Assembly (NCBI GenBank): GCA_900074885.1
Contig: FJUW01000013.1
Coordinates: 1-64,000, forward strand
DNA: 64,000 bases
Source: Rhynchosporium graminicola
Lineage: Eukaryota > Ascomycota > Leotiomycetes > Helotiales > Ploettnerulaceae
Direction: 5' to 3'
Shown here piece by piece: positions 1 to 13,200 of this stretch (its first letter is position 1; each line of letters begins with the position of its first letter). Made by a program: the position numbers and the translations under genes. The notes beneath the pieces are model-generated. The model worked only from the letters and a program-made list of their open reading frames with translations, had not been told where the DNA came from and ran no database searches.

Positions 1-2132
1 TAACTATTAATCTATAGTATGAATTATATAAGCGTAGTCTTATACGTAAGTCTTTAACGTAGAGACTTCTAATTAGAGTTAAAGTAGAGATTCACGCGGG
101 ATATAAGCGATAATATTACTAAATCGTACGCACTTCAGCCGTATATTAGTAGCTTCTCTAGAGTATAAAGACTTCTCTTTACTACTCTATTCTTATTCTT
201 TAGATAATAAACGCTTAGGCTTATTATATCTATAATAAGTAGTATAAACGCCGGAGAAATAGTCCTAACTGATCGGTAGTAGTAATAGAGGGTTAATTAC
301 CTATAGAATACTCTCTAAGGGAGAGTTTTAGATATTTTTATAGCTATAAGTCTCCCTAGAAGTGCGCTTCCGAGCTAGTAATAGTTATTTAATAATAGAG
401 ATAGAGTTAATAATAGCTCGAATATTAATAGGAGAGTTAGCTACGCTTCGCTATTCCTTATACGCTTCCTAGAACTAATTAAGGCGTTCGTTTCGTTCGT
501 TAGCGTCGTATTAATAGCGCTAATAAGTATAGTATTTATATAAGTCCTTAATCTCGATCAGAGAGCTATAAACGTTACTAGGAGGAGTATATAGTAGCTA
601 AATAATCTATCGTTTAGAGGTATCTAAGAGTACTTAATATTCCGAAAGCTAGGCCCTTCCGAGTATAATACTATAGTTTCCGAGAGTAGTAATAAGAAAG
701 GAGGTAAATACCTGAACGCGACGATCTACTATTAGATTAAGTATCGTATAGTAATTAATAGTACTACTATTAATGCTATTAAAGCCTTTAATAGGAATTA
801 CGTTTAGTAGAGAGTGAATTAAAGGTTTTAAGAAGAAGGAAAGAGATTTAAGAAAAGAATAATTAATAAAATAGTATCTATTAGCTCCAGAATCGAGAAG
901 TAAAAGTAGCTTATACGAGAGTCTATTCTTAGTAAGAGTAGTACGTGTAGTAAACGATTAACTACTAAGAAGCTTCATAAGGTTAAGATATCGCATATCT
1001 TGTATATTACCTAGGAAAGAGTCTTTCCCTAAGTGTAGTCTTTTACTAGTAGTTTAATATACTCTTAGGTATTATCGTACGTTTCTTCGTTATTATTATC
1101 TTCTGACTTACTATTAATATTATTATTAGTATTAATTACGTTAATTCGATACGGAGTATTAAGTCGAGCTAACGATAAGCGTAAGTATAAAGTAGGCGTA
1201 AAGTGATAAGGAGCATTCGCTAGCGATTATGCACGAGGCGTATCGTTTCGTGCAGAGCATAGTACTTATTTACTAGTCGCACTAGTGTTCTCGGGCGTAG
1301 GAGTAGCGTTATCTTCTTCAATTAACAGTAGCGGTATTATACGCGATTAAACGTTATTAAACGATATAGACTTAGTAGAGCGCTAAGTAGTTAACTAGCG
1401 TAGTTCTAGGAACTCGTCCCGTAACTAATATAGTTCTGTAGATAAGTTAGTATTTAATTATCTCTCCTCTATAAGCTTCCTTTCTGCCTCTTATAGCTAG
1501 TAAGCGCGGTCTTCCTATGAGTTACTTATAGTTACTATTAATATAAGAGTATTATTAGGGAAGTTTAGGGACTCGGTAAATTCGTTAATTATAATAGAAG
1601 TTAGGGAGCTTAACTCGGACGAGGTATCGTCGCGAGTACTCTCTACTATAGAGAGAGGTAGGTTATAGCGAGTATTACGAGTCGCTGAAGAATAGGAAGT
1701 AGAGGGAGTCGGAGAACTAGTAGTCGATTTATCGGACTTAGGTTACTTCAGTTTAGGTGCTATTCTTCAAGTTTATACTTAGTATAGGCCTTCTCCGTAT
1801 AGCGTAATCTCCTGCGTTTAGTAGCTCTAGGTATAGAGGTATAATATAAGTAGATATTTATTATCTTCCTAGATATAGGTAAAAGAGTTATAGATAATAT
1901 AACGCTTACTCTAGAAAGGTCTTAAAACTATATAAGTAATAAGATCTTATATTATTATGAATATAAAGTAGTAAGAATCACTTAAGAATCTATAACTAAG
2001 GAGTGAAGAAGTAGAGAGAGAAGGGAAGTATATATATGAAAAGGGGCCCCTAAACTCTACTCGTGTAATCTCGCTTAGCAGTAAGTGTTTCTACTAATAG
2101 GGAGAAACCTCCAAACCTGACCAGTCGTCACA
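1..2132 (-). mobile_element. RIP-mutated LTR-type retroelement relic, cut by window edge
   Basis: This AT-rich DNA has almost no CA or TG dinucleotides, which is the RIP signature, and no open frame of 60 codons. On the minus strand a sharp junction at 2,132 starts TGTGACGACTGGTCAGG and interrupts the integrase of the neighbouring gypsy relic, so it looks like the 5' LTR terminus of an element inserted there. A TATAACGC stretch near 1,897 could be the other LTR end (TGTAACGC before RIP), giving an LTR of about 236 bp. Minus-strand frames over about 1-700 read as protein if TAA/TAG are taken as mutated CAA/CAG, but I recognise no domain; a gag-like region is a guess. The rest of the element would lie left of the window. 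Confidence 0.45.
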
Positions 2133-5100
2133 CTTTATATCCCTTAGTATCTATACGCGGGAAGCTCGTGTTATTCTTTAACGTATACTTCTACTAAGCT
2201 CAGCGGAAGCTAAATTTTCCTATTAACTCGTATAATACTATTCTTAATTATATTCCTTATAATAAGTTCCTTAGTCTCGTCTAGGGATATTCTATCCTTC
2301 TTCTAAGTCTCTTTTAAGGTATTATACTAAGGTCTCTTAATTTCTTACTTAATTATAATAGCTTCTCGGATATTAATAACTATATCTCTATTATCTAGCT
2401 ATCTAAGTAAAGCGGTCTTATTATAGATCTTATCGTTCTTATAACTTAGTAATCTACTTAGAGTATCTACTTATATATTATCCTTTCCCTATATATACTT
2501 AATAACTAGATTAAAAGAGGCGAGTTCCTTTAACTATTAGGCTAATTAACGATTATCTAAGACCTTAGTAGTTATAAAAGTTCGGAGATTTATATAATTA
2601 GTATAGATAATAACTAGAAACTTAGCTCCTTATAAGTATATTTTCTAATATTTAAGTACTTTAACGATCGCTATAAGTTCTTTCTTATAGATATTATAAT
2701 TCTATTTAGCTAGAGATATTTTCTCTAAAAAGTAAGCGACTAAGTATAGTTGTCTTTCGTTATCTCGCTATAGGTATACTACGCCGGTATAAGTATCAGA
2801 GGTATCTATTTCTATTATACTTTCCTTTTCTTCGTCGAAACTATATAGGATTAGTTCTTTTATAAATTCTTTCTTAATTCTCTAAAAAGCTTCCTTATAC
2901 TAGCTAGTCTAAGTAAAAGGAATACTCTTCCTTATTAAGCTCGTAAGCGGTTTAGTAATCTTAGAATAGTTTCTAATAAACTATTAGTAGAAGTTAGCGA
3001 AACCTAACTATAACTATATATTCTTAATATTCTTTAGAGATTCCTATTCCTTTATAGCTTTAATTTTCTTCGGGTTAATACTTATCTCTCTAAGGCGAAT
3101 AATATACCTTAGAAAAGTGACTTACTTAACTAAGAATTTATATTTCGATATCTTTAGTCTAGAATCTACTTTATATAATACTTCTATAACTTAGGTAATA
3201 TAGCCCTAGTATGCCTCGATAGTCTCTAAGTATACTAGAATATTATCTAGGTAATATATAGCGAATTTCCTAATAAAGTCCTTAAGAATATTATTATTCT
3301 GTTTTTAATACGTAACTAAGGTATTAGTTAAGCCGAATAGTATTACTATATATTCCTATAGCCCTAAGGGTAATACGAAAGTAGTCTTCTACTCGTATCC
3401 CTCTTTAATTCGGATTAAATTAAACGCGTTATATTAGTCTAACTTAGTATATATCTTTACTCTAGCTAGCTTATCCTATAGGTACTACGCGTTTAGTAAA
3501 AGATATATATCTCTTATAGTTCTACTATTAATTATCTAATAGTCTCTATATAGTCTTCCCTTAGGATCTCCTGCTTTCTTAACTACTAGTATATTAATAG
3601 CGTATAGTAACTTGGATTTCCGAATCTATCTTTTCTTTATACTTAACTCCTAATACTCCTTAAGCGTCTATATAGTATTATAGTTATAGTAGTAAAGTTT
3701 CTCTATAATAAGTATAAATCTATCTTTAAAGTTTATCTTATAATCTTAGGGTTTATACTTAAGTAGAGCCCTTATATCTTGCGGATCCTCGAATAATTTC
3801 GAGAACTTTCTATATAGTTCGAGTAGCTATTCCCGAATATTATCTATCTAGCTAAGATAATTCCTAAGTTCTATCTAACTAGGAACTCGACTTAACTAGC
3901 TAGAGTCTATTAGCGTTATTATTAAGGAGGTAGCGCTAGCCTCTTATTTATTAGCTAGTTAATTACGCTTATATTTATAGTTACTAAACATAACTCTCTT
4001 AGTTACCTAGTTTACGCTAGGATTATAGTTATATAGCTATAACGTTCCTAATACGATATTATATTATCTGGTAAGTATAATATCGAAGTAAAGCGTTTCT
4101 TTATATCTATTAATAACTATCTTTATTCCTCTTATCTTTCTATAGACTTATCTATTTAATCCGGCGCCTTTTCTATCTAATAAGGTAAGATAATATAATT
4201 TCAGGTTAATAGTAGTAGAAATATTCTATTTCTCGATAAAGGCCGGGTTTATAAAGCGTCTTATAGCTCCTGAATCGATAAGTGCTTTTATCTTAATATT
4301 ATCTATTATAACTAGTAAAATTAACTAATCGAACTCTCTAGTAGTAGTAAGCTCTAAGTATAATAGTTTTATTATAAAGTAATCACGTGCTTCTTTAATA
4401 ATTCTCCTTATTATTTTATCTAACTAAGTCCTAAGGCCGGGTTCGTAAGTAATTAGAGTATAAGGTATATAATAATAGAGATTAATTTACTTTTAAATCA
4501 GATCTAGTACTATTCTTTAATAAGTAGTTAGTTCTAATAGGTATTATCTTCTCTACTAATAATATTCCTCTTCTATTTCCTTAGTAATAGCTTAAGTATC
4601 TTTAATTTAAAGGAACCGATCTAATTATTCGAATTCTTTTAGTTCTAGTTCTCCTTCGAGGTTAGCTATATAACAATTTAGTTATTCCTCGATATCCCTA
4701 GTATTAACTTAGAATATAATAGTAATAGTATCGCAGTAAGTAATAATATAATCTATACTTAGGTTAAGTATATTATAAGTTTAGTAATATTCTATAAAAT
4801 CGGACTTAGTTCTATTATAAACTTATATTCTTCTTCTATTATTATGATTTCGAAGAGTCTAGTTTTCGTTATTATATAGAAAGTTATTATATAAATAGTT
4901 TCTTTTATCTATAATACTCTAGCTTTCTTAGTTTTTATCTAGAAGTTTAACTAAGTTCTCTTCGAATCCTTCGCTAGATTTATAAGTTATAAAGTCCTGC
5001 GAACTCTATTCTGCGCTAGAAGCTTCTTAGTAATTTAGCTTTCTTTCGGCTAGTCCGAATTCTCTCTTAAGTTTATTCTAGGGTTTTCCTCTCTATTTCT

Positions 5101-6289
5101 TCTTCTAAGAATAATTATAAGTAAGGTATCTTAGCTTATTATATATATAATATAAGCTCTTCTCTTAACGTTTATCTTTCTCAGATTAGCCCTTAGATCC
5201 TCTTTTTACTCTATTTATTTCTATCGGATTATAATAGTTATATTTATTATTCGGGTAAGGTTAGAAATTTCCTTAATATTTATTATATTATTATAGAAAT
5301 TAAGATTTCCGAAGGTAAGTAAGTATAAAGTATCCTCCTTTTTCTTTTACTTATTCTTAGATTCGTTTATTAATAGTAGTAGACGATCTGATTAAGTCCT
5401 CTAGGGTACCTAGTTTACTAGCCTTAAAGAGCTTATCCTTAATATAATCCTTAAAGCCTCGATAGTATTAAGCTCTTAATCTACTATTTATCTAGTCTAA
5501 CTATATAGAATATCAGTAGAACTTAGTAGTATATTTATAGATAGATCCTTATTATCGAATTCCGAGCAGGTGCTTCTCGTCTTATTCCTTCTTATTAAGG
5601 TCTCCGAAGACTCCTTTAATAGTATTAGTAAAGCTTATAAGAGTTCGAAAGATAACTCGACTTTTTTCAGTTATAGTAATAGAATAAGCCTTAGATAAGT
5701 ATCGATTAACTAAGTAGTTACTTAGAGCTAGCTTAATCTAGTAAGCTATAATATCGCAGAGGAATAAGGCGATCTATAGGACTTTAAGGGAGTCTACTTC
5801 GAACTTATCCTTATTAAAGGCGAGGTATATCTAGTACTAGAGGATAAACTATCTTAGTTTATTATAGTTCCTATAATAAGTATCAGGTAGGTTTATACGA
5901 AGTAGTATACTCTTATCGACCTTATTAACCTTATCCGGCCTACTAGTCTAAGAGCTTTCTCTTATAATAGATCCTTCTTTAGTAGCTATTTCGTTCTTAC
6001 TAATAATACTTCAAGTAAAGTACTTAAAGTATAATATTCCTAGTTCTAACTAGTACGTAGTATATAAGCTCGTTAGTTAGTATTAGCTATAAAGTAAAGT
6101 AAATAAGAAGTTCAGTTCTTAATTAGAATTAAGACGTTATAAGCAGGTATTAATTACTATATGAATTTAAGCACGAAGCTCTTATCTAATAGTAGAAGTG
6201 CTAGTCTTATATAGAATCTTCGTTCCCTTATACTAGCTATATAAGACTATCTTATAAAGCGCGTAAGCTCTCGCGACCTATCTAGTAGT
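2133..6289 (-). mobile_element. Ty3/gypsy retrotransposon relic (gag-pol, RIP-mutated, truncated)
   Basis: Minus-strand translation shows a reverse transcriptase active-site block at about 3,233-3,253 reading YLDNILVY, where YLDD is expected (the second D is mutated to N, a G-to-A change). An RNase H/linker region follows at about 2,400-2,830, then the first residues of an integrase zinc-binding region (about 2,150-2,210, ending AYRYQG), broken at 2,132 by another element. Gag should lie at about 4,400-6,000. The order RT, RNase H, integrase is the Ty3/gypsy order. I could not identify either LTR, so the right boundary is uncertain. It is decayed throughout by TAA/TAG stops and is not functional. 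Confidence 0.7.
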
Positions 6290-7216
6290 CTAGCATATCA
6301 CGTGATCCTAGATCACTTATAGCTATAATACTATTATTACTTTAATACAGGTAGATATATAGTACTACTCGCTAGTTTATACTATAACCGTGTTAGTGCT
6401 TTTCCTCTAATAGTACTAACTCTTTTCTAGTACTAAAACCCGTCTGGTACTTACTATTAGGTAGTACTATCAGTATTCTGGTGCCAGGACGGTTTTGGTA
6501 CTAAGAACTATACTGGTTCGTGATAATATAATAAGCTAGAAACTCCGAATATAACTATAGCCCGATAGTAAGGTTTATAGTATTAAATTCGAAGAACCTT
6601 ATAAGAGTAGAATAAGCTATATTTCGCTTTATAGCTATTTCTTCTGCAGATAAACTAAGCTTAAAATATATAGTTTACTCTCCTTATAAATAAACTATAA
6701 GATATTATATAAGCGGAAATTCCTTATAAGTAAGATATTCGAATAGTTACTATAAAGCTTCCGAGGGACTTACGTATTATACCTATACGTAATAGGTAAT
6801 CTTATCGTTTATATTTAAGATCGTAAGAGTTATTCGATCTATACTCTTATAAACGTACTTATAGATATACTTAATAGCTTATACTAACTTATAAACTTCG
6901 ATATTAATATATAATCGATAGCGATTAAGAAGATACGGATTATATAGAACTACTTATTAGTTATCTAAAGTGACTTCTCGGCTATCTTTACGAACTATAA
7001 ATATTTAGCTATCTTCCTAATAACGATATTTAGGGTAATTATCTTCTATAATAACTATAGTAGGTTTAAACGCTTTCGGAAAGCGTTTCTGATACTATAA
7101 TAAGTCGCTAGCGTACTTACGAGCTATATAAGGAGCATTCGGAAAGTTATATCTATAGGGCTCGTGAGTTATATTATTTAAAACTAACTCTTATAACTTA
7201 TCTATAGGGTCTATAG
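6290..7216 (-). mobile_element. Helitron Rep relic, 3' part (Y2 motif)
   Basis: Minus-strand translation of about 6,545-7,180 matches the C-terminal half of the Helitron replication initiator (Helitron-like N domain). It has a KRFPKAFKPTIV-type block near 7,070, a PYNPYLLNRY-type block near 6,945, and AIKYIYKYVYKG near 6,850, which contains the two-tyrosine (Y2) motif with both tyrosines kept. Many stops are RIP-type TAA/TAG. Similarity stops near 6,520, and the Pif1-like helicase domain that normally follows is not seen. A GTGATC-TAG-GATCAC hairpin followed 8 nt later by CTAG (minus strand, ending near 6,290) resembles a Helitron 3' terminus. The relic is split from its 5' part by the gypsy insertion at 7,217. 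Confidence 0.75.
6429..6502. repeat. Imperfect inverted repeat / hairpin
   Basis: The arms 6,429-6,450 (AGTACTAAAACCCGTCTGG...) and 6,481-6,502 are imperfect reverse complements, with a 30-base loop. The right arm (GTGCCAGGACGGTTTTGGTA) is less RIP-mutated than its surroundings. It lies between the end of Helitron Rep similarity and the candidate Helitron 3' terminus. It could be a small inserted element or a structural sequence of a transposon end; nothing more can be said. Confidence 0.5.
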
Positions 7217-7483
7217 TGTAACGACACAAGACTCAAGGCGGTATACAAGCAAGAATAAACGAGTAGGGAGGCTAAGAGCGATCTTATATAGTCTACTACG
7301 AAGGAAATAAAAAGATAAGGAAGGAAGAAGAAGAGAGATAGAGTATAAAGCACCTTATATATATATACCGGTACTAGTCCGATACTATACTAGGTCAGAT
7401 ACTAGTTCTGCCGGGATACCTATAAACTCGGCCCTATTATCTATCCTTCTTCTTATATAATATTCAGGTGAGCTATCGTCATA
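7217..7483 (-). repeat. Long terminal repeat (3' LTR of the minus-strand element)
   Basis: This 267-bp repeat is nearly identical to 14,723-14,989 and of equal length. Its outer end reads TGTAACGACACAAG on the plus strand; the inner end reads GTCGTCATA or similar, and reversing one C-to-T change gives the expected TG...CA termini with a short inverted repeat. Differences from the other copy are mostly transitions. The outer part of this copy keeps the unmutated bases while its inner part is the more mutated of the two. Confidence 0.93.
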
Positions 7484-7984
7484 TTACCCCCTCCCTAAGA
7501 AGAGCTTAACCCTAAGCTCGGAAGGTATAGTTTATACTAGAATTAGTCTTTATTATAACTGTTTTCGTCGATATTCGCGTAATAAGCGCTAGCCGCTATT
7601 TAGTAATAGTAAATTCTTTATCAGGTTCTGACTAGTTACATCGCCGTAATAGTACTATATTAATCGTAGCTTCCAAATCGGGCAGTAAGTAGTATTTACT
7701 TTATCTGTTTACAGTAGGAGTCGAGTTAAGTAGGGCATAGAGTATATAAAGGAAGGGGTTTATTAATATTAGAGCCTTTCCTTTTCAACCGCGATAACTA
7801 CTTTAACTTATAAGTTTACTCTCCCTAGACTGCGATATAGCTCTTATAATAAGTATTATTACTAACTACTATAGTAGTCTACTGTAATCTTATATATCAA
7901 TCGACCTAATTAACTCTTCTCTTAATATAAGTAAGTTTCCTATTTTAGTTTTAGGGATAGTACTTAAGTGCGGTATAAGAGTTT

Positions 7985-8985
7985 CACGGATCTATAACGC
8001 TAACTCCTATAGTACCTTTACTAGTTCCTGCCGGTGCTCTTTCAGCGGCGTATTATATATATTACTTACGATATGTTCGCGCCTTCCTTAAGATAAAGTA
8101 TAATAATACTCCTATTTTAGAACTCCTATACTTATTTAATAAGCTTAACTCTAAGCTTTATAAGTATTATTAAGCGTTAAAGAGCAGTTATAAGTATATA
8201 AGTTACTTGAATATAAACGTAGTTATATATACTAACGCGTTATAGTTACTTAACTATATTAATATAGAGTATACTATTTTATCCGGTTTACTTCCTAGCG
8301 ATAAAGCTAAGGATACGGAGCTGAATCGGGGTAGTATCATAGCTACTTATAAGGCTATTAATCGGATCTATCGTCTCGCGAAATCTACTACTCCTACTAC
8401 TACGTTAGAGATTATTACTACATAATTAGTAAAGACTTAAGCTTTAAAGTATTCTATAGAGAAAGTATTTAAGGAGTTAAAGTTTATTAAGGTAGTAAGT
8501 TATAATCTTAAACCCTTAGATACTAGTACGATACTAACGCGATATAGGATTTAGATCTTCTAATAGTCGATTCGGTAGAGTCTAAGTTAATAGCCGAAAC
8601 AGTATTAAAGCAGACGAAGGAATTAAATAGTATTATATAGGAATTTGTAAAGAAAGCTATATTTAAGGCTACGATATCTAATACTAAGGGAAAGAGGAAT
8701 TTGCCTTCTAGTTCAGAGATAGCGTCGGATCTAAATACTCCCGGACTCTCTCTAAAGAAAAAAGCCTATAAGATTAGCTATTATACTTAGTCTACTACTA
8801 GGGCTACGTTAGTAGAATTAGGTAAGGAGTTAGATATAGTAGTTCCGGTTCCAGATATTCCAGAATTACTAGAAGCTCCGGAGAACTTAGGGAAGAAAGC
8901 TAGTAAAGTAGAAGTAATTAAAGAAGTAAAGTTTTAGATATAGCGTTATTACGGAGTATAATCAGGGGATTATCCTTAGTAATAA
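7985..8985 (+). pseudogene. Extra reading frame antisense to pol in the gypsy element, unknown function
   Basis: On the plus strand, opposite to gag-pol and between the integrase region and the 3' LTR, a frame of about 330 codons is interrupted mainly by TAA/TAG, which fit RIP-mutated CAA/CAG. The first part (about 7,985-8,545) reads like a helical protein with motifs such as PAGALSAAYYIYYLRYVRAF and YINIEYTILSGLLP. A one-base shift then leads into a charged, low-complexity part (about 8,540-8,985) with VELGKELDIVVPVPDIPEL. The overall composition looks coding, unlike other frames here. I recognise no domain. It could be an accessory gene of this element family, or coding sequence captured by it; chance is possible but less likely. 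Confidence 0.5.
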
Positions 8986-8999
8986 ATTCTAATACTAGT

Positions 9000-11900
9000 A
9001 ACTATAATAGCTTATTATCCTCTAAGTAACTATAATTATCTATTCCGTTTTCCTAAGCCTTAATCTACTAATCTAGTTTATATAGAGGTCCAGGTTTACT
9101 TAGGTTAGTAGTATAGAAGTCTCTAAGCTTATATAAAGTACCTATTAGGTCGGAAGCGTTATATTAAGTTAGGTCCGGGTCGTAGCCTAGCTAGCTAACT
9201 TAATACTTCAGATTACCTCTTAGGAGCTATATAGCGAGTATATCTTATAACTCCTACTCTTCTTAAGTAGTAATAACCTCCGGGGGTAAGTTTAGTAACT
9301 CTTAGCCTAGTAATAGGTCGTCCGGGTCCTTAAAGAGTAATTTAAGAGCGAATATATTATAAATAGAAGATCCCGGGGGTAAATCCAGCTTATAGGAGTA
9401 TCCGATCTTAGCTAAGACCTAGTATAGTCCTACCTAGAGACTAGATAGCTTCTTACTTAGCTAGTAATTCTTAAGGTTCCTTATAGAGAGAAATACCTTA
9501 TCTCTAACTTCCTAGTCGATATTACGCCGTTTCGGGTTAGTTATAGCGCTTATCTTATACTAAGTAGCTAGTATATTAGCTTTTATAACCTCGATAGCGG
9601 ATTTAGTATATTTAGCTAGGGATTTAGTATCAGTATAATTAAGCTTCTCTTATAGTATTAATCCGGTAAGTTACTTCTAGTTCTAGCTATTCCGTAGTAG
9701 TATATTATATTTAAGGGTATATAGCGCTATACTAATAGAGTCGTAAGGCAGAGTTACTTAAGCGCGGTCTATTATCAGTAGTAGTTCGCTCTAGTTACTC
9801 TAGTAGTAATTAATAAAAGGTCTAAGGCGTTAGTTAATATATTAATTTATAATCTCTATCTATCTATCAGTTTACTAGTAGAAAGAGGTAAAGAGCTTAA
9901 CCTTAACTCTAATTATATAATAAAACTCTTACTAGAAAGATAAAACTAACTAAGCTCCTTAGTTAGATATAATTAACTTAAGAGTATATCCGAAATAATA
10001 TATCTATTAGATAAATAACGTCGCTATCCCGCGGGTATCGATATTATAGTAGTACGGTATCGATATAGAGTCCTTCCCTAGGCAGTTAATAAATACTAAT
10101 ATCCTATTAAATCCTTAGTTATTAGGCGGGAAGTCCTTAAAATCTATAGCTAGGTACTATATAGAGTAGCTAGGCACTAGTAATAAGTGGAGGAATCCTT
10201 ACTATTTCGTTTACTTCGGATAAGAGTACTAATAGGGGCGGTAATTATAAGTATACTATTTTATATCTAATATAAGTCCTTTCTAGTAATAATAAGTAGA
10301 AATTATTTCAGCGGTCTTACGAGTATTTAGATAGGCAGAGGAAACTTAATCGTAGACTTCGCTAATTAAATAAGTATATAATAGAGTATAGCGTTATACG
10401 TATAGATAACTATTATAAAATAGTAAACTATCGTTAATAGTATAACTATCTCCTAATATATTCCGTTTATTAGAGAACAATTCTCAGTTAAATTAGTATA
10501 GCTTCTCGATCAAATCAAAAGAATTATATATAGGTTCCGGTAGCGTATTAGTCCCTAGCGATATTAGGTATATATAACTAATTTAATCGATATAATACTT
10601 AGCTAGTTCCGTATTAATCCTAAGGTCTAGGCAATCTAGAGGTAGTAAAACCCGAGATCTACTATCCTATTTCTATTATTCCTATATCCTTAGATCTTAT
10701 TCCTTATAGCTAAGGATATTAGCTTTAGCGTTATCTTTACTAGGTATATATATAATTTGAAAGTTAAATTCGGAAAGGAATTCTATCTATCTAGCTTACT
10801 TACTAGTTAGGACCTTAGTAGTCATAAAGTATTCTAAGGATCGATAGTCTATATATACGCTAGTATAATATCGTAAAGATATAAGTTCCGGTCTCTATTT
10901 CCGGAAAGACTTAATAATAGTATATAGCTCCTTATCGTAGATCTCCTAGTTTAGTTTATATCTATTAAGAATATAGAAATAGAATCTAATTAGATACTAC
11001 TAGTTATCTTTATATAATTAGGAGATAACTCTAGCTATTATACTATCGGAAGTATTAGTTTCTAGTTTAGTTTATAATTCAGGGTCGAAATAATATAGTT
11101 TCTATACTAATAGTAGCTATTAATATAAATCGTCAAAGGACTTCTTATAATCGTTAGTGAAATTCTATAGTACTATAGGCCGAGTAAGCACTAAGAGAGG
11201 TTTAGTAATAAGGCCGAAATTCCGAATAAATTAATAATAGAACCTACAGAATCCTAAGAAGGATTTCATAGCTATTACCGTTTCGGGGTACTTCTAGTCT
11301 ACTAATAGTACTACCTTCTCGGGATCTAGTTCGATTCCGTTAGTAGTAATAATATATCCGAGGTATTTAGTCCGAGTAATATAGAATTCGCTCTTCTTAA
11401 TATCTACTTAAAGTCCGGCATCTATTAAGTGTCGTAGTACTAATTTAACGTATTCCTCATATTCCTAGAGCGTTTCCGAGTATATAAGGATATTATCTAG
11501 GTAAGCTATATAGAAATTATCTAAGTAATCTAATAGTATATTATTTATATATCGCTAGTATATACTAGGTCTGTTATAGAGCTTAAAAGGTAGTACTTTA
11601 TATTTATAGGATCCGAAGCGGGTTCAGAAGGTAATATACTCCTCTAATTCGGGGTCTATATAGATATAGTTAAATACTACCCGGATATCTAGTTTAGTAA
11701 AGATTACTACTTTAGATACACGAGTTAAGAGCTTATCGATCCTAGGTATTAGGTATAAATCCTTTCGAGTGATCGCATTAAGCTTATAATAATTAATATA
11801 GAAGCGTAATCCTCTATTAGCCTTTTTAACGAATAGTATAAGTAATATAAAGGGACTTTAGCTGGATTCGATAAATCCCTTATCTAGGTTCTCTATAAGG

Positions 11901-13200
11901 TACTCCTTAGTTACTTGTAATTCGTCTGTAGATTACTAATATAGAGGCGAATATACGTTAGGTAATAGTTCTTCTAGAATAATTTTATAATCGTATAAGC
12001 GATATAGCAGAAGAATATTAGAATCCTACTTAGAAAAGGCTTCCTTAAGGGTATAGTACTATTCCGGTAGCTTTTCGGCTATAAGTCGTTCGGTATTAGG
12101 ATCCTTAGGAGAGTCGCTATTTAGATAGTCTTATAAGAGGCGGTCTATCTCGTAGATACTAGTAAAGAACAATTCGGAACCTTTACGTTTTATATTAAAG
12201 TGAAAAGCCGTAGTACTAATTTAATAAATCGGAACCGGTTTCCAGATCCTCAGAGGTTAAGAGGAGCACTTATAGTAGGGTTTCGGCGCAGGTACCTTTC
12301 TCGATGAATTCGGAGCGGAAAGGGGTTCGGATTCCTTAGCGATAAGCGGAAATAGGTTAAAGGGTAAGGATAATACGTTAATATGCCGTATCACTACCGT
12401 TTAGTATAATCGGCGTTAGTCTAGCTAGTTTATAGCTAAGTCCCGCGCGTTAGTATCGATTTAGTAAGATCGATTAATACTAAGTTTACAAGGTAGTAGA
12501 GTTATAATTATCTCCTTATCGTATCGGAGAGTAGCTAGATAGTGTTCCGACTATAGTAGCTTATAGTAGAGCGTATCTAGCTTAACCTGAAATTGTTATA
12601 TCTATTTAATACTAATAATTATATCTTACTATCCTAAATCGAGGAGAATAAAAGGGTAGTTATAAATACGCTTACTGTTAATAAAAAGGTATAAATATAT
12701 AAAATAAGTAATATAAGTTCTAATAGACTATTAGAACTTACGTATTAGAATAGAATAAGGCAGTAGCTCGATTTTAATACTAAGGGCCCCTAATAGTCGT
12801 TCAGCAAGAGTGCGATTAATAAATAGATAACCGTTCGCTCCGGTATCAATTAAGCTATTCATAGAGACTCCTAGCCCGTTTATACTAACTATAATCAGGT
12901 ATATGAATTACTTACCTCCTATTAGGGAGTTAAAGTCTAGATTAGAGAGATTATACCTGCGTAGACCTAAGAAGGAGTTTTTACCTAGGCCTTATCGTTT
13001 CCCTCTAGTATCAGTCCAGATTCGGAAGGTATATTTTCTACTACTTCTTTAGTTACTTAATCCTCTTTCGGAAATTCGTCGATTAATTAAACCTTAAGTA
13101 AGTTAGGGCAGTCTAGCTTAATATAACCGAGCTATCTATAACTATAATACCTAAAGGGTTCTCTGGTCGAGGTAGTAGGGCGTTTTAGCGCGGAAGGAGT
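9000..13200 (-). pseudogene. Decayed gag-pol polyprotein of the gypsy element
   Basis: The zinc knuckle, reverse transcriptase, RNase H and integrase relics are recognisable on the minus strand from high to low coordinates. RNase H is the best preserved, with the blocks HYFDPEL, ETDAS, YDKELYTII and EYFMTTK at about 10,700-11,110. Aspartates of the RT active site and many glutamines are lost through G-to-A or C-to-T changes. Integrase begins near 10,170 and runs toward 9,000, where similarity fades. The true polyprotein start and stop cannot be set. Confidence 0.8.
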
